Origin: Gari tellinella
Taxonomy: Eukaryota; Mollusca; Bivalvia; Cardiida; Psammobiidae
Length of the DNA: 64,000 bases
Direction: 5' to 3'
Assembly (NCBI GenBank): GCA_922989275.2
Contig: OV277864.1
Coordinates: 53,815,550-53,879,549, forward strand
The notes below the pieces were generated by a model, which saw nothing but the letters and a program-made list of their open reading frames with translations, did not search any database and was not told where the DNA came from. Within the stretch, counting starts at the first letter, position 1, and each line of letters opens with the position of its first letter. Of the stretch, positions 56,801-64,000 are shown piece by piece. The position numbers and the translations under genes are program-made.

Positions 56801-59800
56801 ACCAATCACCTGTTTGATGTGATGGATGTCGGGCCCAATGGGCACGGCGATGGCAAGTTGATCAATGCGGACTATGATAAGCTGTTTAAAATGGTGGACA
56901 TAAATAGTAATATTTTAACTTTTTTTCCTTTGAACACTGGAGAAGACGTAATTATTTCCCAATAAACGAGTTTACGCTAAAACTTCTATATCCTTTCATA
57001 CAGTTCGGAACCAGATCAAACGCCGGGAAAGCCAACGATTGATCAGGCTCCAAACTGGTAGCCACTCATTCGGAATAGTCAGAATTGTCGAAATGTTGTC
57101 ATTTTCTACATTTCATTGGTATAAGTTTGCGTTTCGTTTGCATTTAAACGGGAAAGAATAATGTCTTTTCCACTGTTTCTACAAACCTACAAACGCATTT
57201 TCCCGAGTCAATTGTACATTAAAATGGCAAACAGTTTCTTGGATCGGCGCCAGAACTCAAATTAGTGTTTGGCCTACTCTTTCAGCCAATCAGCAAGCCA
57301 CAAAATTCAAATTTTCGCTCGGGTTAACTATTTAGTGTTTGGCCTACTCTTTCAGCCAATCAGCAAGCCACAAAATTCAAATTTTCGCTCGGTTTAATTA
57401 TTAAGTCTACGGGATTTAACGAGATTTGGCAATTTAATTATGAAGTGTTCGAGACTTGGATTTAGACGTTAGCAAGCATTGCGCATGTGTTAATATTTCG
57501 GTCAGCTCCGCCCATGGCGTGACTTTAAAGCTTTACGGGTAATCCATTACACAGCAAAGTAGATATATCTACATGTACAATTCAATTTCGAGGAAAATAA
57601 TGACATTTTGTAGCTTGCTAGTCGGAAGAAAATTGTGAAAATCATTCAAATTGTATTTAATCTTATGGGGGGGGGGATTAGAAAAAGAAAACACAATATA
57701 ATTAAAACAGAATTCTTACTGTTATAAACAACACCAACATCTTCAAACTTCAAACTATTGTCAATCGCGGCAAAAACACTAAAGACAGGCGTCTGCATAA
57801 TGCAAGATCAAAATAATGCAGAAAGGTCATTTATGAGTTTTCTGCATTATTTCAGGGCTCCAGATTTATAAGAGGGAGTAAACTTCACAAATCCAACATT
57901 TTCTCACTTATTTTAGCATCAAATCCTATGGTGTTACTCTCATTAGAATCGTCTCTCCGAGTAATGAGTAGTGACACCGTAGGGTTTTAAGCAGAAATAA
58001 AGATTTTAGTTTTTGAAATACCCCCTTATTTTGTGCTGCATTAAGCATTTAGACGTCAATAGCTATTCTTTTTCCATCGTCCAAATCATATCCGCTTAAA
58101 TCAAAATTGCCATGCGCCATATGTTGCTGCGTAATAAAACACACAATATATGTAACAGGCTGTGTAAACATCTGTCGGCGGAGAAAAATATGTAAATGAA
58201 GTGAAGTGACGTCATATGTGGGCGGGTCAAACACTAAAATGGTCAGAGTTTATTTCAACGCTTCTTAATAATTAAGAAGCCAAATTCGGTCGCAGGCTCC
58301 CTCATTTGTTGGCTTCTTAATCATTAAGAAACATTGAAATAAACTCTAACTATTACTAAGTCTACGGGATTTAACGAGATTTGGCAATTTAATTATGAAG
58401 TGTTCGAGACTTGGATTTAAACGTTAGCAAGCATTGCGCATGTGTTAAAATTTCGGTCACCTCCGCCCATGGCGTGACTTTTAAGCTTTACGGGTAATCC
58501 ATTACACAGCAAAGTAGATATATCTACATGTACAATTCAATTTCGAGGAAAATAATGACATTTTGTAGCTCGCTAGTCGGAAGAAAATTGTGAAAATCAT
58601 TCAAATTGTATTTAATCTTTAGGAGGGGGGGGGGGGGATAAGAAAAAGAAAACACAATATAATTAAAACAGAATTCTTACTGTTATAAACAAAACCAACA
58701 TCTACAAACTTCAAACTATTGTCAATCGCGGCAAAAACACTAAAGACAGGCGTCTGCATAATGCAAGATCAAAATAATGCAGAAAGCTCATTTATGAGTT
58801 TTCTGCATTATTTTCAGGGCTCCAGATAAGAGGGATTAAACTTCACAAATCCAACATTTTCTCACTTTAGTTTAGCATCAAATCCTATGGTGTTACTACT
58901 CATTAGAATCGTCTCTCCGAGTAATGAGTAGTGACACCGTAGGGTTTTAAGCAGAAATAAAGATTTTAGTTTTTGAAATACCCCCTTATCTGGAGCCCTG
59001 TATTATGTGCTGCATTAAGCATTTAGACGTCAATAGCTATTCTGTTTCCATATTCCAAATCGTATCCGCTTAAATTAAAATTGCCATGCGCCATGTTGCT
59101 GCGTAATAAAACACACAATATATGTAACAGGCTGTGTAAACATCTGTCGGCGGAGAAAAATATGTAAATGAAGTGAAGTGACGTCATATGTGGGCGGGTC
59201 AAACACTAAAATGGTTAGAGTTTATTTCAACGCTTCTTAATAATTAAGAAGCCAAATTCGTTCGCAGGCTCCCTCATTTGTTGGCTTCTTAATCATTAAG
59301 AATCATTGAAATAAACTCTAACTATTACTAAGCAAAGTAGAAAAAACACGGCGTCGTCTACTCGCTTCCAAGGTAAGATGGTCTTAATATTAGTGTTTTC
59401 TCTTGACTTGGCCGAGTTATTTTTAGATTGAAACATTCTCAAACTTTAAGCGGGATGAGTATTAAGATCGATTATTTCCCTACAGCCAGCTAGAGATACA
59501 GATATGACCCAGTGCTTATAAAGCCTTTGTGTTGAGTCTGAGTTCGTTCTCAAGCATTTGATTGGTCCGATTTGAGCCTAGGCTCAAATCGAACACATTA
59601 AATGCTTGAGAATGATTTAAAACTCAGCTCAAACGCTTTATAAGTATGGACCCTGATGTAGCTGTATTAACCCCTTCACTGCCATGACGTCATCAAATAA
59701 AAACAATTGTCGTCTGCTTCTATTTCTAAAAAGCAATTTTTAGGTATTTGGACTACAGAAATATTGAAACGAGTGTCAAATAGATTTGATTCTGATCAGA

Positions 59801-62800
59801 CGCAGCGTTATGCTGCGTCTGATCAGGATCCAAACTGTTTGCAAATAACTACTGTACTCGGGGTAAAGCAGTGAAGGGGTTAATTGTTCGTAAAGTAAGA
59901 CATTATTCGTACCCGTTTAAACGCAAACGCAATGCACTAAACTGTGAAAATTTACTTTAAGAAATTTCTAAATACATGTTTAGGCTTAATCAGAGTGGCA
60001 AACAGGCTGGGATCTGATCAGACGCCGGGTGACTCGGCCTCTGATCTAGCTCCAACCTGCTAGCCATTGAAATAATAGTTTTAGTGTTATTGAGTGTATT
60101 TGAAAAGAATTACATATCAGTAAAGTTAGCGCATCGTTCTCGTGCTGTACGGGGATTATGCTTATCTCAAGTAGGAAAGTGTACTAATATATATACGATA
60201 TTATCTTGCTTACCTTTTTACCATTATAAACCATTTTATTCTAAAAAATAACTCGGACTAGTCAGAAAAATCGGAGAAAAATCCGACGTTTTTATCTGGC
60301 AGGGCGGCGTTTCGCTGAGGACCTTTGCATTTTAAAATTTTGGGTGGCAGCACGTTCTTTTATTGTCGAAATTTACCGTTCTCCATGTTGAAAGTATCCG
60401 GCAATATAGATATAATATGGAACTATATACTCATCACCCCTAAAATCAAAAGTAAATTAGCTAAATCTTTGCCAAAGGTTAGCTCCGCCCTGCCAGGTGC
60501 AAATTTCGGCCTATACAAAGGGAAAAAGACAAATGATCAATTAAAGACATTATTTGACCTAGCTTGAGTCACAGGTACTTGACACATACTTTATTATCTA
60601 TTAACCCCCCCCCTTTAAAAAAAAAGGTGAAAGTTCCAGTGGCATAGGCCGTCTATTGTGGACAAATAACAGATCACCCCTACATGTACATTCGTTGCTA
60701 TGTACCGTGAGAACGACATAAAACTGTTTGATGCATATTTTCGTTATAATTCACGTACTGTGGCGTTATTTGACGGAATTTGATGAAATAAAAAGTAGAT
60801 ATTGATAAATTAATCATTTCCCGAGGGTACCACAAGAGTTTATCGGCGATCGAGTCTATTTTAGCATCAGTTTAAGTCGATAGTAAAGACTAGGTGTCGA
60901 ATTTTTTTTTAAAAAGGGGGGGGGGTGTTAATAGATAATAAAGTATGTGTCAAATACCTGTGGCTTGAGTGGTTGCAACTAGTACCGTAGCAAGTTTAAG
61001 CATGCAGCATGCTTTTTACTATACAAATGTCTAGGCAAAATTTATTGAAGCGTCTCATATATTATAGTATGGTTATTGTCCGATTTTTCTGAACTGTCGG
61101 AGTTATTTTTAGAACAGAATAGTTAATAAGGGTAAATAGGTAAGCAAGGTAACATCGAATATGTAATCGTACACTTCCCTACTTGAGATAAGTATGATCC
61201 TCGTGCAGCACGAGACCGCTGCGCTAACTTTACTGCTATCTTATTTTTTCCCAATAAACGCAATTATATACTAGACTGTTCTTTCCATTGCAAATAGGTT
61301 TGAGCCAGATCAGACGCCGGGTAACCCGGCGTCTGATCAGGCTCCAACCTATTTGCTATTCAGATTAAAAATATATTAAAAAATTCTTAAAGTAAATTTC
61401 CACAGTTTAGTGCATTGCGGGAAAGAATAATATATCCTCTACTGTACATTACGCACAAAAATTACAGCTATCCGTATTTCTAACTGGATGTAGATAAAAC
61501 TCATCCCTTTTATAGTTTTAGAATGTTCCAATCTAAAAATAACTCCGACAGGTCAGAAGACAACACTAATATAGTCAAACAACTAGGTCTGTTATTATTG
61601 ATACTTCCGGTTCTACCATACAATACATGTATAAATGAAACAATATCCTTGGCACAAGTAATAGTTAGAGTTTATTTCAATGGTTCTTAATGATTAAGAA
61701 GCCAACAAATGAGGGAGCCTGCGACCGATTTTGGCTTCTTAATTATTAAGAAGCGTTGAGATAAGCTCTAACCATTTTAGTGTTTGACCCGCCCACATAT
61801 GACGTCACTTCACTTCATTTACATATTTTTCTCCGCCGACAGATGTTTACACAGCCTGTTACATATATTGTGTGTTTTATTACGCAGCAACATGGCGCAT
61901 GGCACTTTTGACTTACTTAAAAAACGATGGAAAAAGAATAGTTATTGACGTCTAAATGCTTAATGCAGCACAAAAAACAGGGCTCCAGATAAGGGGGTAT
62001 TTCAAAAACTAAAATCTTTATTTCTGCTTAAAACCCTACGGTGTCACTACTCATTAGAATCGTATCGAAGAGACAATTCTAATGAGTAGTAACACCATAT
62101 GAGTTGATGCTAAACAAGTGAGAAAATGTTGGATTTGTGAAGTTTACTCCCTCTTATCTGGAGCCCTGAAATAATGCAGAAAACTCATAAATGAGCTTTC
62201 TGCATTATTTTGATCTTGCATTGTCTTTAGTGTTTTCGCCGCGATTAACAATGGTTTGTAGATATTGGTTTTGTTAATTACGGTAAGAATTCTGTTTTAA
62301 TTATATTGTGTTTTCTTTTTCTTGTTCCCCCTCCTAAAGATTAAACAAACTTTGAATGATTTTCACAATTTTCTTCCGACTAGCGATCTACAAAATGTCA
62401 TTATTTTCCTCGAAATTGAATTGTACATGTAGATATATCTATATGCACTTTGCTGGGTAATGGATTTCCCGTACTATAAGGCTTAAAAGTCACGCCATGG
62501 GCGGAGCTGACCGAAATATTAACACATGCGCAATGCTTGCTAACGTCTAAATCCAAGTCTCGAACACTTCATATTTAAATTGCCAAATCTCGTTAAATCC
62601 CGTTGACTTAATAATTAAACCGAGCGAAAATTTGAATTTTGTGGCTTGCTGATTGGTTGAAAAAGTAGGCCAAACACTAAGTCCAGTTAGCGTCGCAATG
62701 TTAAGAAACCTTAAGCCTGCACCCTGCCGATCGCAACATTATTGGTATTTGCAAATAGTTAAGACCCAGGGCATACACTTGATGGAATTTTCGGAAATAA

Positions 62801-63307
62801 AAAGTATATATTGATAAATTAATCATTTCCCGAGGGTACCACAAGAGAATATCGGTTATCTAGTCTATTTTAGCATCAGTTTAAGTCGATAGTGAAGACT
62901 AAGGTGTTCGATTCTGTTGTATACCTTTTATCTATAAAAGAAGTTTAGTTGTTTTTTGGCGGGTTTTTTTTGGGCGGGGGGGGGGGGGGGGTAATAGATC
63001 TAGATATATGTGTCAAGTACCTGTTGGTTGAAAGTAAAGCAAAGTGCGTCTGAATTTATTTTCAGTCTTCTTTTAGCTACCATTTGCTACGATGTAGAAA
63101 ATATATATTGTGGTAGATATTTGTGACTGTATAAACTGAAACGATTTTTTCCAGTGGAGGAATACAAAAAAAGATCGAGCTAAAGACGCTTCTATTGAGC
63201 GAGGATAAATGTTTCTATGAAAGTTTGTAATGTATATAAATGTGTGTTATCTTTATTCAGATAGTACTGACGTGGACAGGAAAGAGTTGAACAACTTCTT
63301 CTCACAT
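48155..63307 (+). CDS. Secreted four-EF-hand calcium-binding protein, exons 1-4 (partial gene)
   Basis: Four plus-strand exons (48155-48213, 53336-53448, 56727-56906, 63261-63307) with GT/AG borders join in phase to 130 codons. Residues 1-17 form a signal peptide (MHSLVFVLAALVATC). Four 12-residue EF loops follow: DGNLNGLVTMKE (33-44), DEDHKGYVSRHD (53-64, split by an intron), NGHGDGKLINAD (92-103, Asn at position 1) and DINNSTDVDRKE (112-123, also split by an intron). The intact loops across splice junctions strongly support the model. A secreted small EF-hand protein would bind calcium outside the cell or in the secretory path; in molluscs a role in mineralised matrix is possible but only inferred. 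No stop is reached, so the C-terminus lies beyond 63307, probably past the window. Introns are 3.3-6.4 kb and full of mobile elements. Confidence 0.85.
48230..48385. mobile_element. TACAGTCGAAAC MITE, 156 bp, 16 bp after exon 1
   Basis: TACAGTCGAAACCCGATACT at the left, AGTATCGAGTTTCGACTGTA at the right, TA at both borders (Tc1/mariner or pogo-like). The interior is AT-rich. It begins 16 bp past the splice donor of EF-hand exon 1. Confidence 0.85.
48514..48678. mobile_element. CAGGG-type MITE, internally deleted, 6-bp duplication
   Basis: 165 bp with perfect flanking repeat ATGTAC (48508-48513, 48679-48684). The right half of the core-2 hairpin and adjacent sequence are missing compared with 50057-50311. 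Confidence 0.9.
49446..49536 (-). ncRNA. tRNA-like sequence (a)
   Basis: Sense strand: A-box-like TAGCCGCGTGGTTAAAGGCG and B-box GTGTTCGAATCCC, about 42 nt apart as in a Ser/Leu-type tRNA with a long variable arm. Acceptor ends pair poorly, so it is more likely a Pol III-type mobile module or pseudogene than a working tRNA. Confidence 0.5.
50057..50311. mobile_element. CAGGG-type MITE, best-preserved copy, 6-bp duplication
   Basis: 255 bp, flanked by CTGTTT (50051-50056, 50312-50317). Core-2 hairpin 50118-50189 is perfect around GCGCCTTAAGGCGC. Ends CAGGGCTGCCATTTCTCCGG and ATGGCAGCCCTG. Confidence 0.92.
50420..51310. repeat. Broken TTAA-type MITEs and a core-2 hairpin
   Basis: TTAACCCTTTCAATGCC at 50422 starts a fragmented MITE. 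A decayed core-1 arm pair lies at about 51055-51120, and a core-2 hairpin (AACGGGTTGAAAGCAAAGCA) at 51236-51309. No exon of the EF-hand gene found here. Confidence 0.55.
51650..51745. mobile_element. Half of a TA-type CAGTGGAGA MITE
   Basis: Right core-1 arm (GGCGTCTGATCTGGCTCCAA) through TAAACGTGTTTATTGGGAA to ATTATTCACTGTA. The left half is missing. Confidence 0.65.
52113..52198 (+). ncRNA. tRNA-like sequence (b), inside the TIR element
   Basis: A-box-like TTTAGCGCAGTAGTTAAAGT (52115 on) and B-box GGTGCGAATCCC (52182 on), spaced about 46 nt. No convincing cloverleaf ends. Confidence 0.5.
52491..52572 (-). ncRNA. tRNA-like sequence (c), inside the TIR element
   Basis: Sense strand: A-box-like GTAGTGGATAAGACGTAGGG and B-box GCGGGTTCGAGTCTTGC. 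It faces unit (b) across about 300 bp. Confidence 0.5.
52749..52828 (+). ncRNA. tRNA-like sequence (d)
   Basis: A-box-like CTACCTCAGTGGTATGTG and B-box GTGGGTTCGATTCTA. Starts about 30 bp past the TIR element. Confidence 0.5.
53103..53186 (-). ncRNA. tRNA-like sequence (e)
   Basis: Sense strand: A-box GTAGCTCAGTGGTTTAATCA and B-box GTGAGTTCGAACCCCG, with the best consensus of the five. The 5' and 3' ends (GATA.../...GGTAG) do not form a normal acceptor stem. Confidence 0.55.
53336..53448 (+). CDS. EF-hand gene exon 2: first EF loop
   Basis: Acceptor TTTTTCTTCAG, 113 nt, donor GACGAGG|GTAAAT. Encodes WLGLDGNLNGLVTMKEMENL and the first two residues of loop 2. The frame stays open after the donor, but that part belongs to a MITE. 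Confidence 0.8.
53481..53730. mobile_element. TA-type CAGTGGAGA MITE, 250 bp, 32 bp after exon 2
   Basis: TACAGTAGAGAATCTGTTAT at the left, ACAGATTCTCCACTGTA at the right. Core-1 hairpin 53600-53665. Opposite orientation to the copy at 37587, same length. Confidence 0.88.
53848..53880. repeat. Poly-T tract, about 30 nt
   Basis: Uninterrupted T run. It could be the A-tail of a minus-strand retroposon, but no body was identified to its left. Confidence 0.6.
54180..54404. mobile_element. Degraded TA-type MITE
   Basis: GCAAACAGTTTGGAGCC at 54258 and CAGGCTAAAAACTGTTTGCC, then AGAATCTCCACTGTA at the right. The hairpin apex is deleted. Confidence 0.6.
54567..54783. mobile_element. CAGGG-type MITE, 217 bp, abutting another MITE
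   Basis: CAGGGCTGCCATTTCTCCGG to ATGGCAGCCCTG. The core-2 hairpin has lost one arm. Flanks do not match (TGTCTT/AAAACG): its left flank is half of a CAGCGCTCCCTC element and its right flank the interior of a GGGGCCCGTTTC MITE, so this is a rearranged junction. Confidence 0.8.
54784..55010. mobile_element. GGGGCCCGTTTC-type MITE missing its left end
   Basis: AAAACGGTCGTAAGTCAAAG to GACCCCTGGTCCC, with the same central stem (ACATCTTTTTGGAGTCGTC) as 41028-41283. Confidence 0.78.
55361..55800 (+). repeat. Degenerate ~130-bp tandem repeat, second array
   Basis: Same order as 26341-26876: TGTCTGTCTGTCTGTTGG start, then units with AAGAAGCTCTTGAGCTC, CAGTACAACT and CATTTAGAGGTAAA. Frames are artefacts. 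Confidence 0.72.
56055..56130 (+). mobile_element. SINE S1 / LINE 3' tail only
   Basis: CGGCGCTATATGACC to CTACTCATCCATCCAGTC. The body is absent, so it is either a truncated SINE or the tail of a severely truncated LINE. Confidence 0.7.
56176..56240. repeat. Core-1 hairpin, degraded apex
   Basis: CAAAACAGTTTTGATCATGG pairs with CAGGATCAAAACTGTTTG; the apex keeps GTTACGCGGCGTC only on one side. TTAA-type flanks (AAAGGGTTAA at about 56370). Confidence 0.7.
56532..56604. repeat. Core-2 hairpin upstream of exon 3
   Basis: TTAAAGCCGGTTTAAAGTAAAG pairs with CATTACTTTCAATCTGC. It lies about 120 bp before EF-hand exon 3. Confidence 0.7.
56727..56906 (+). CDS. EF-hand gene exon 3: second and third EF loops
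   Basis: Acceptor TTCTTTTTCAG, 180 nt, donor ATAAATA|GTAATA. Encodes HKGYVSRHDLTHFVCGLF and PNGHGDGKLINADYDKLF. Phase 1 at both ends. Confidence 0.85.
56934..57176. mobile_element. TA-type MITE, 27 bp after exon 3
   Basis: CACTGGAGAAGACGTAATTA at the left, AATGTCTTTTCCACTG at the right. The core-1 hairpin is degraded at the apex. Confidence 0.75.
57332..58356 (+). repeat. 0.95-kb unit, copy A
   Basis: The first 70 bp (57262-57331) are repeated just before it. Contains a CAGGGCTCC MITE (about 57853-58015), a TGCAGAAA...TTTCTGCA hairpin, TTAGTGTTTG ends and, at the right, a separate hairpin with CGCTTCTTAATAATTAAGAA. Confidence 0.8.
58357..59328 (+). repeat. 0.95-kb unit, copy B, direct repeat of A
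   Basis: More than 95% identical to A by eye, with the same embedded MITE (58815-59000, CAGGGCTCCAGATAA to CTGGAGCCCTG, near-matching flanks TATTTT/TATTAT). It lacks the first 70 bp of A. Confidence 0.85.
59507..59656. repeat. Hairpin present only in the left arm
   Basis: CAGTGCTTATAAAGC pairs with GCTTTATAAGTATGG, and CTCAAGCATTTGATTGG with TTAAATGCTTGAG, meeting at GAGCCTAGGCTC. The right arm lacks it, so it inserted after the palindrome formed, or was lost on the other side. Confidence 0.78.
59667..59883. mobile_element. TTAA-type MITE with core-1 hairpin, well preserved
   Basis: TTAA then CCCCTTCACTGCCATGACGT at the left; GCAGTGAAGGGG then TTAA at the right. Hairpin 59778-59842 with apex GCAGCG-TTA-TGCTGC, a compensated variant. 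Absent from the right arm of the palindrome. Confidence 0.85.
60296..60498. mobile_element. Short TIR insertion CTGGCAGGGCGG
   Basis: CTGGCAGGGCGG at the left, CCGCCCTGCCAG at the right, 203 bp. No target duplication identified. Confidence 0.55.
60563..60975. mobile_element. TIR element at the palindrome apex, ~410 bp
   Basis: CACAGGTACTTGACACATAC with TATTATCTATTAAC and a C-run at the left; the inverse (G-run, GTTAATAGATAATA, GTATGTGTCAAATACCTGTG) at the right. Terminal repeats are about 60 bp. A second partial copy is at 62775-63024. Confidence 0.75.
61232..61447. mobile_element. TA-type MITE in the right palindrome arm
   Basis: TACTGCTATCTTATTTTTTC at the left, ATATCCTCTACTGTA at the right, core-1 hairpin 61286-61350. 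Its mirror copy at about 59893-60122 occupies the equivalent place in the left arm. Confidence 0.75.
61658..62680 (-). repeat. 0.95-kb unit, copy C, inverted
   Basis: Reverse complement of the full unit including the TTAGTGTTTGGCC end. Its CAGGGCTCC MITE is at about 61979-62169. More diverged than A and B are from each other, so the A/B duplication is younger than the inversion. Confidence 0.82.
62775..63024. mobile_element. Partial second copy of the apex element
   Basis: GAAATAAAAAGTATATATTG, ATTTCCCGAGGGTACCACAA and the G-run plus TGTGTCAAGTACCTG right end match 60780-60975. The left half is absent. Confidence 0.72.
63261..63307 (+). CDS. EF-hand gene exon 4: end of fourth EF loop
   Basis: 47 nt between TCTTTATTCAG and CAT|GTAAGT, a strong consensus donor. 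Encodes STDVDRKELNNFFSH and completes loop DINNSTDVDRKE begun in exon 3. Too short to be found by open-frame search. Confidence 0.82.
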
Positions 63308-63444
63308 GTAAGTTAATCGTATTTGATAAACTATATTTTTTTGTTAAAACCTTTCGCCGCCAAAATTGAAAGACAATTCATCCCCCAACGGACAAAATGC
63401 CATCTGCCAATTCAAGTACGACTGTTATGCTCGGTAGTGCCGCC

Positions 63445-63697
63445 TTAACCCATTACCCCATAGCCTTTTTCTAGTTTGGAAGACAGGTAACCACTTAAAA
63501 CAGGTTGAAAGTAAAGCAGAATGCGCTTTAAGTCGCATTCTGCTTTACTTTCAGCCTGCTTTAAGCTACTATCTGCTAGAAAATAGGAAATATTTCTTCT
63601 AATACATGTTCATAACTATACAAATTGGAACTATTTTATCCAGTGGAGGAATATATTTGAATGTGCTAAAAGGCTCTCCTGTGAGGGAAGGGGTTAA
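63445..63697. mobile_element. TTAA-type MITE with core-2 hairpin
   Basis: TTAA CCCATTACCCCATAGCC at the left, GGGAAGGGG TTAA at the right, core-2 hairpin 63498-63571. Shows that core 2 occurs with TTAA ends as well as with CAGGG ends. Confidence 0.82.
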
Positions 63698-63826
63698 CAA
63701 AAAGCTGTCATTTTCTGCATTTTAATGCACTGTGTTTGCGTGTCATTTGCGTTTTTAAAAACCGGGAATACTAACGCTTGCTCAACTGTGTGGTCGCTGG
63801 AAATGCCGTATTCCCCGAGACGTTAG

Positions 63827-64000
63827 CAGGGCTACCATAAGTCGACATGAAAAATCCTAAGATTTCAAAACTTGCATTTTTCAAGAGCGATTTTACGAAC
63901 CGTACATTTACCCCATCGCCTGTTTTTAGTTTTCTTTGGCACTTGGCTGCTTAATGCAGGCTGAAAGTAAAGCAGAATGCGCCTTAAGGCACATTCTGCT
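63827..64000. mobile_element. CAGGG-type MITE cut by the window end
   Basis: CAGGGCTACCATAAGTCGAC, then the known body and the start of the core-2 hairpin (63951 on). Left flank CGTTAG should recur about 80-90 bp past the window if the 6-bp duplication holds. Confidence 0.85.

Larger units (their letters stand above)
57262..62680. repeat. ~5.4-kb imperfect palindrome
   Basis: The left end TTAGTGTTTGGCCTACTC and right end GGCCAAACACTAA are mirror images. The left arm holds two direct copies of a ~0.95-kb unit (57332-58356, 58357-59328) and the right arm one inverted copy (61658-62680). Inner arm pairs 59388-60290 and 61065-61573 also match inversely, including one TA-type MITE in each arm. 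The apex is the TIR element at 60563-60975. No genes inside. Confidence 0.82.

Noticed and set aside
2500..61350. Rho-independent terminators or a CRISPR array formed by the repeated hairpins
   Set aside because: Copies are dispersed, in both orientations, embedded in MITEs with target duplications, and the genome is eukaryotic.

Overview
The window is eukaryotic nuclear DNA. It is AT-rich, and its genes are split by introns with GT/AG borders. It carries several kinds of non-LTR retrotransposon, SINEs with target duplications, and a very high load of short inverted-repeat (MITE-like) elements. Bacterial operons, CRISPR arrays and phage modules are absent. The repeat and gene content (PIF1-like helicase copies, Merlin/IS1595-type transposase, MITEs with perfect hairpin cores) suggests a marine invertebrate, most likely a bivalve mollusc. 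That assignment is an inference; the species cannot be read from the sequence.

Layout. 0-7 kb: a tandem repeat, then a minus-strand PIF1-like helicase gene in four exons (6703 down to 1222) whose splice phases all fit but which has one in-frame TAA. 7-12 kb: SINEs, MITEs and a 5'-truncated retroelement coding fragment. 12.8-17.7 kb: a nearly full-length LINE on the minus strand, with ORF1 and ORF2 in one frame and separated only by a TAG. 18-26 kb: a graveyard of at least three decayed reverse transcriptases, a SINE with a perfect target duplication, and poorly readable coding remnants. 26-29 kb: a tRNA-derived SINE, a 130-bp tandem repeat and a decayed Merlin-type transposon with matching ends. 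29.8-33.2 kb: two 296-bp inverted arms enclosing a decayed unrecognised protein and a 5'-truncated LINE. 33-46 kb: dense MITEs of several families. 45.9-47.5 kb: a long inverted repeat. 48.2-63.3 kb: a plus-strand host gene for a secreted four-EF-hand protein, with four phase-compatible exons recovered and huge MITE-filled introns; it probably continues past the window. Its last intron contains a palindrome of about 5.4 kb (57.3-62.7 kb), one arm of which is tandemly duplicated.

How the parts relate. Only two transcription units look host-like: the PIF1-like gene, perhaps dead, and the EF-hand gene. Almost everything else is mobile. The SINE family shares its 3' end with the LINE at 32.06-32.64 kb, so it probably borrows that LINE's machinery. 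MITEs fall into families defined by their ends and target duplications: CAGGG...CCCTG with 6-bp duplications; TTAA-flanked CCCTTTCACTGCC; TA-flanked CAGTGGAGA; and GGGGCCCGTTT. Families with different ends carry the same two hairpin cores.

Most worth follow-up: (1) the LINE ORF1-TAG-ORF2 arrangement, with a 14-nt sequence starting 8 nt after the stop that is perfectly complementary to the end of ORF2; (2) hairpin cores shared between unrelated MITE types, with compensated arms; (3) the TIR element with tRNA-like modules in an EF-hand intron.
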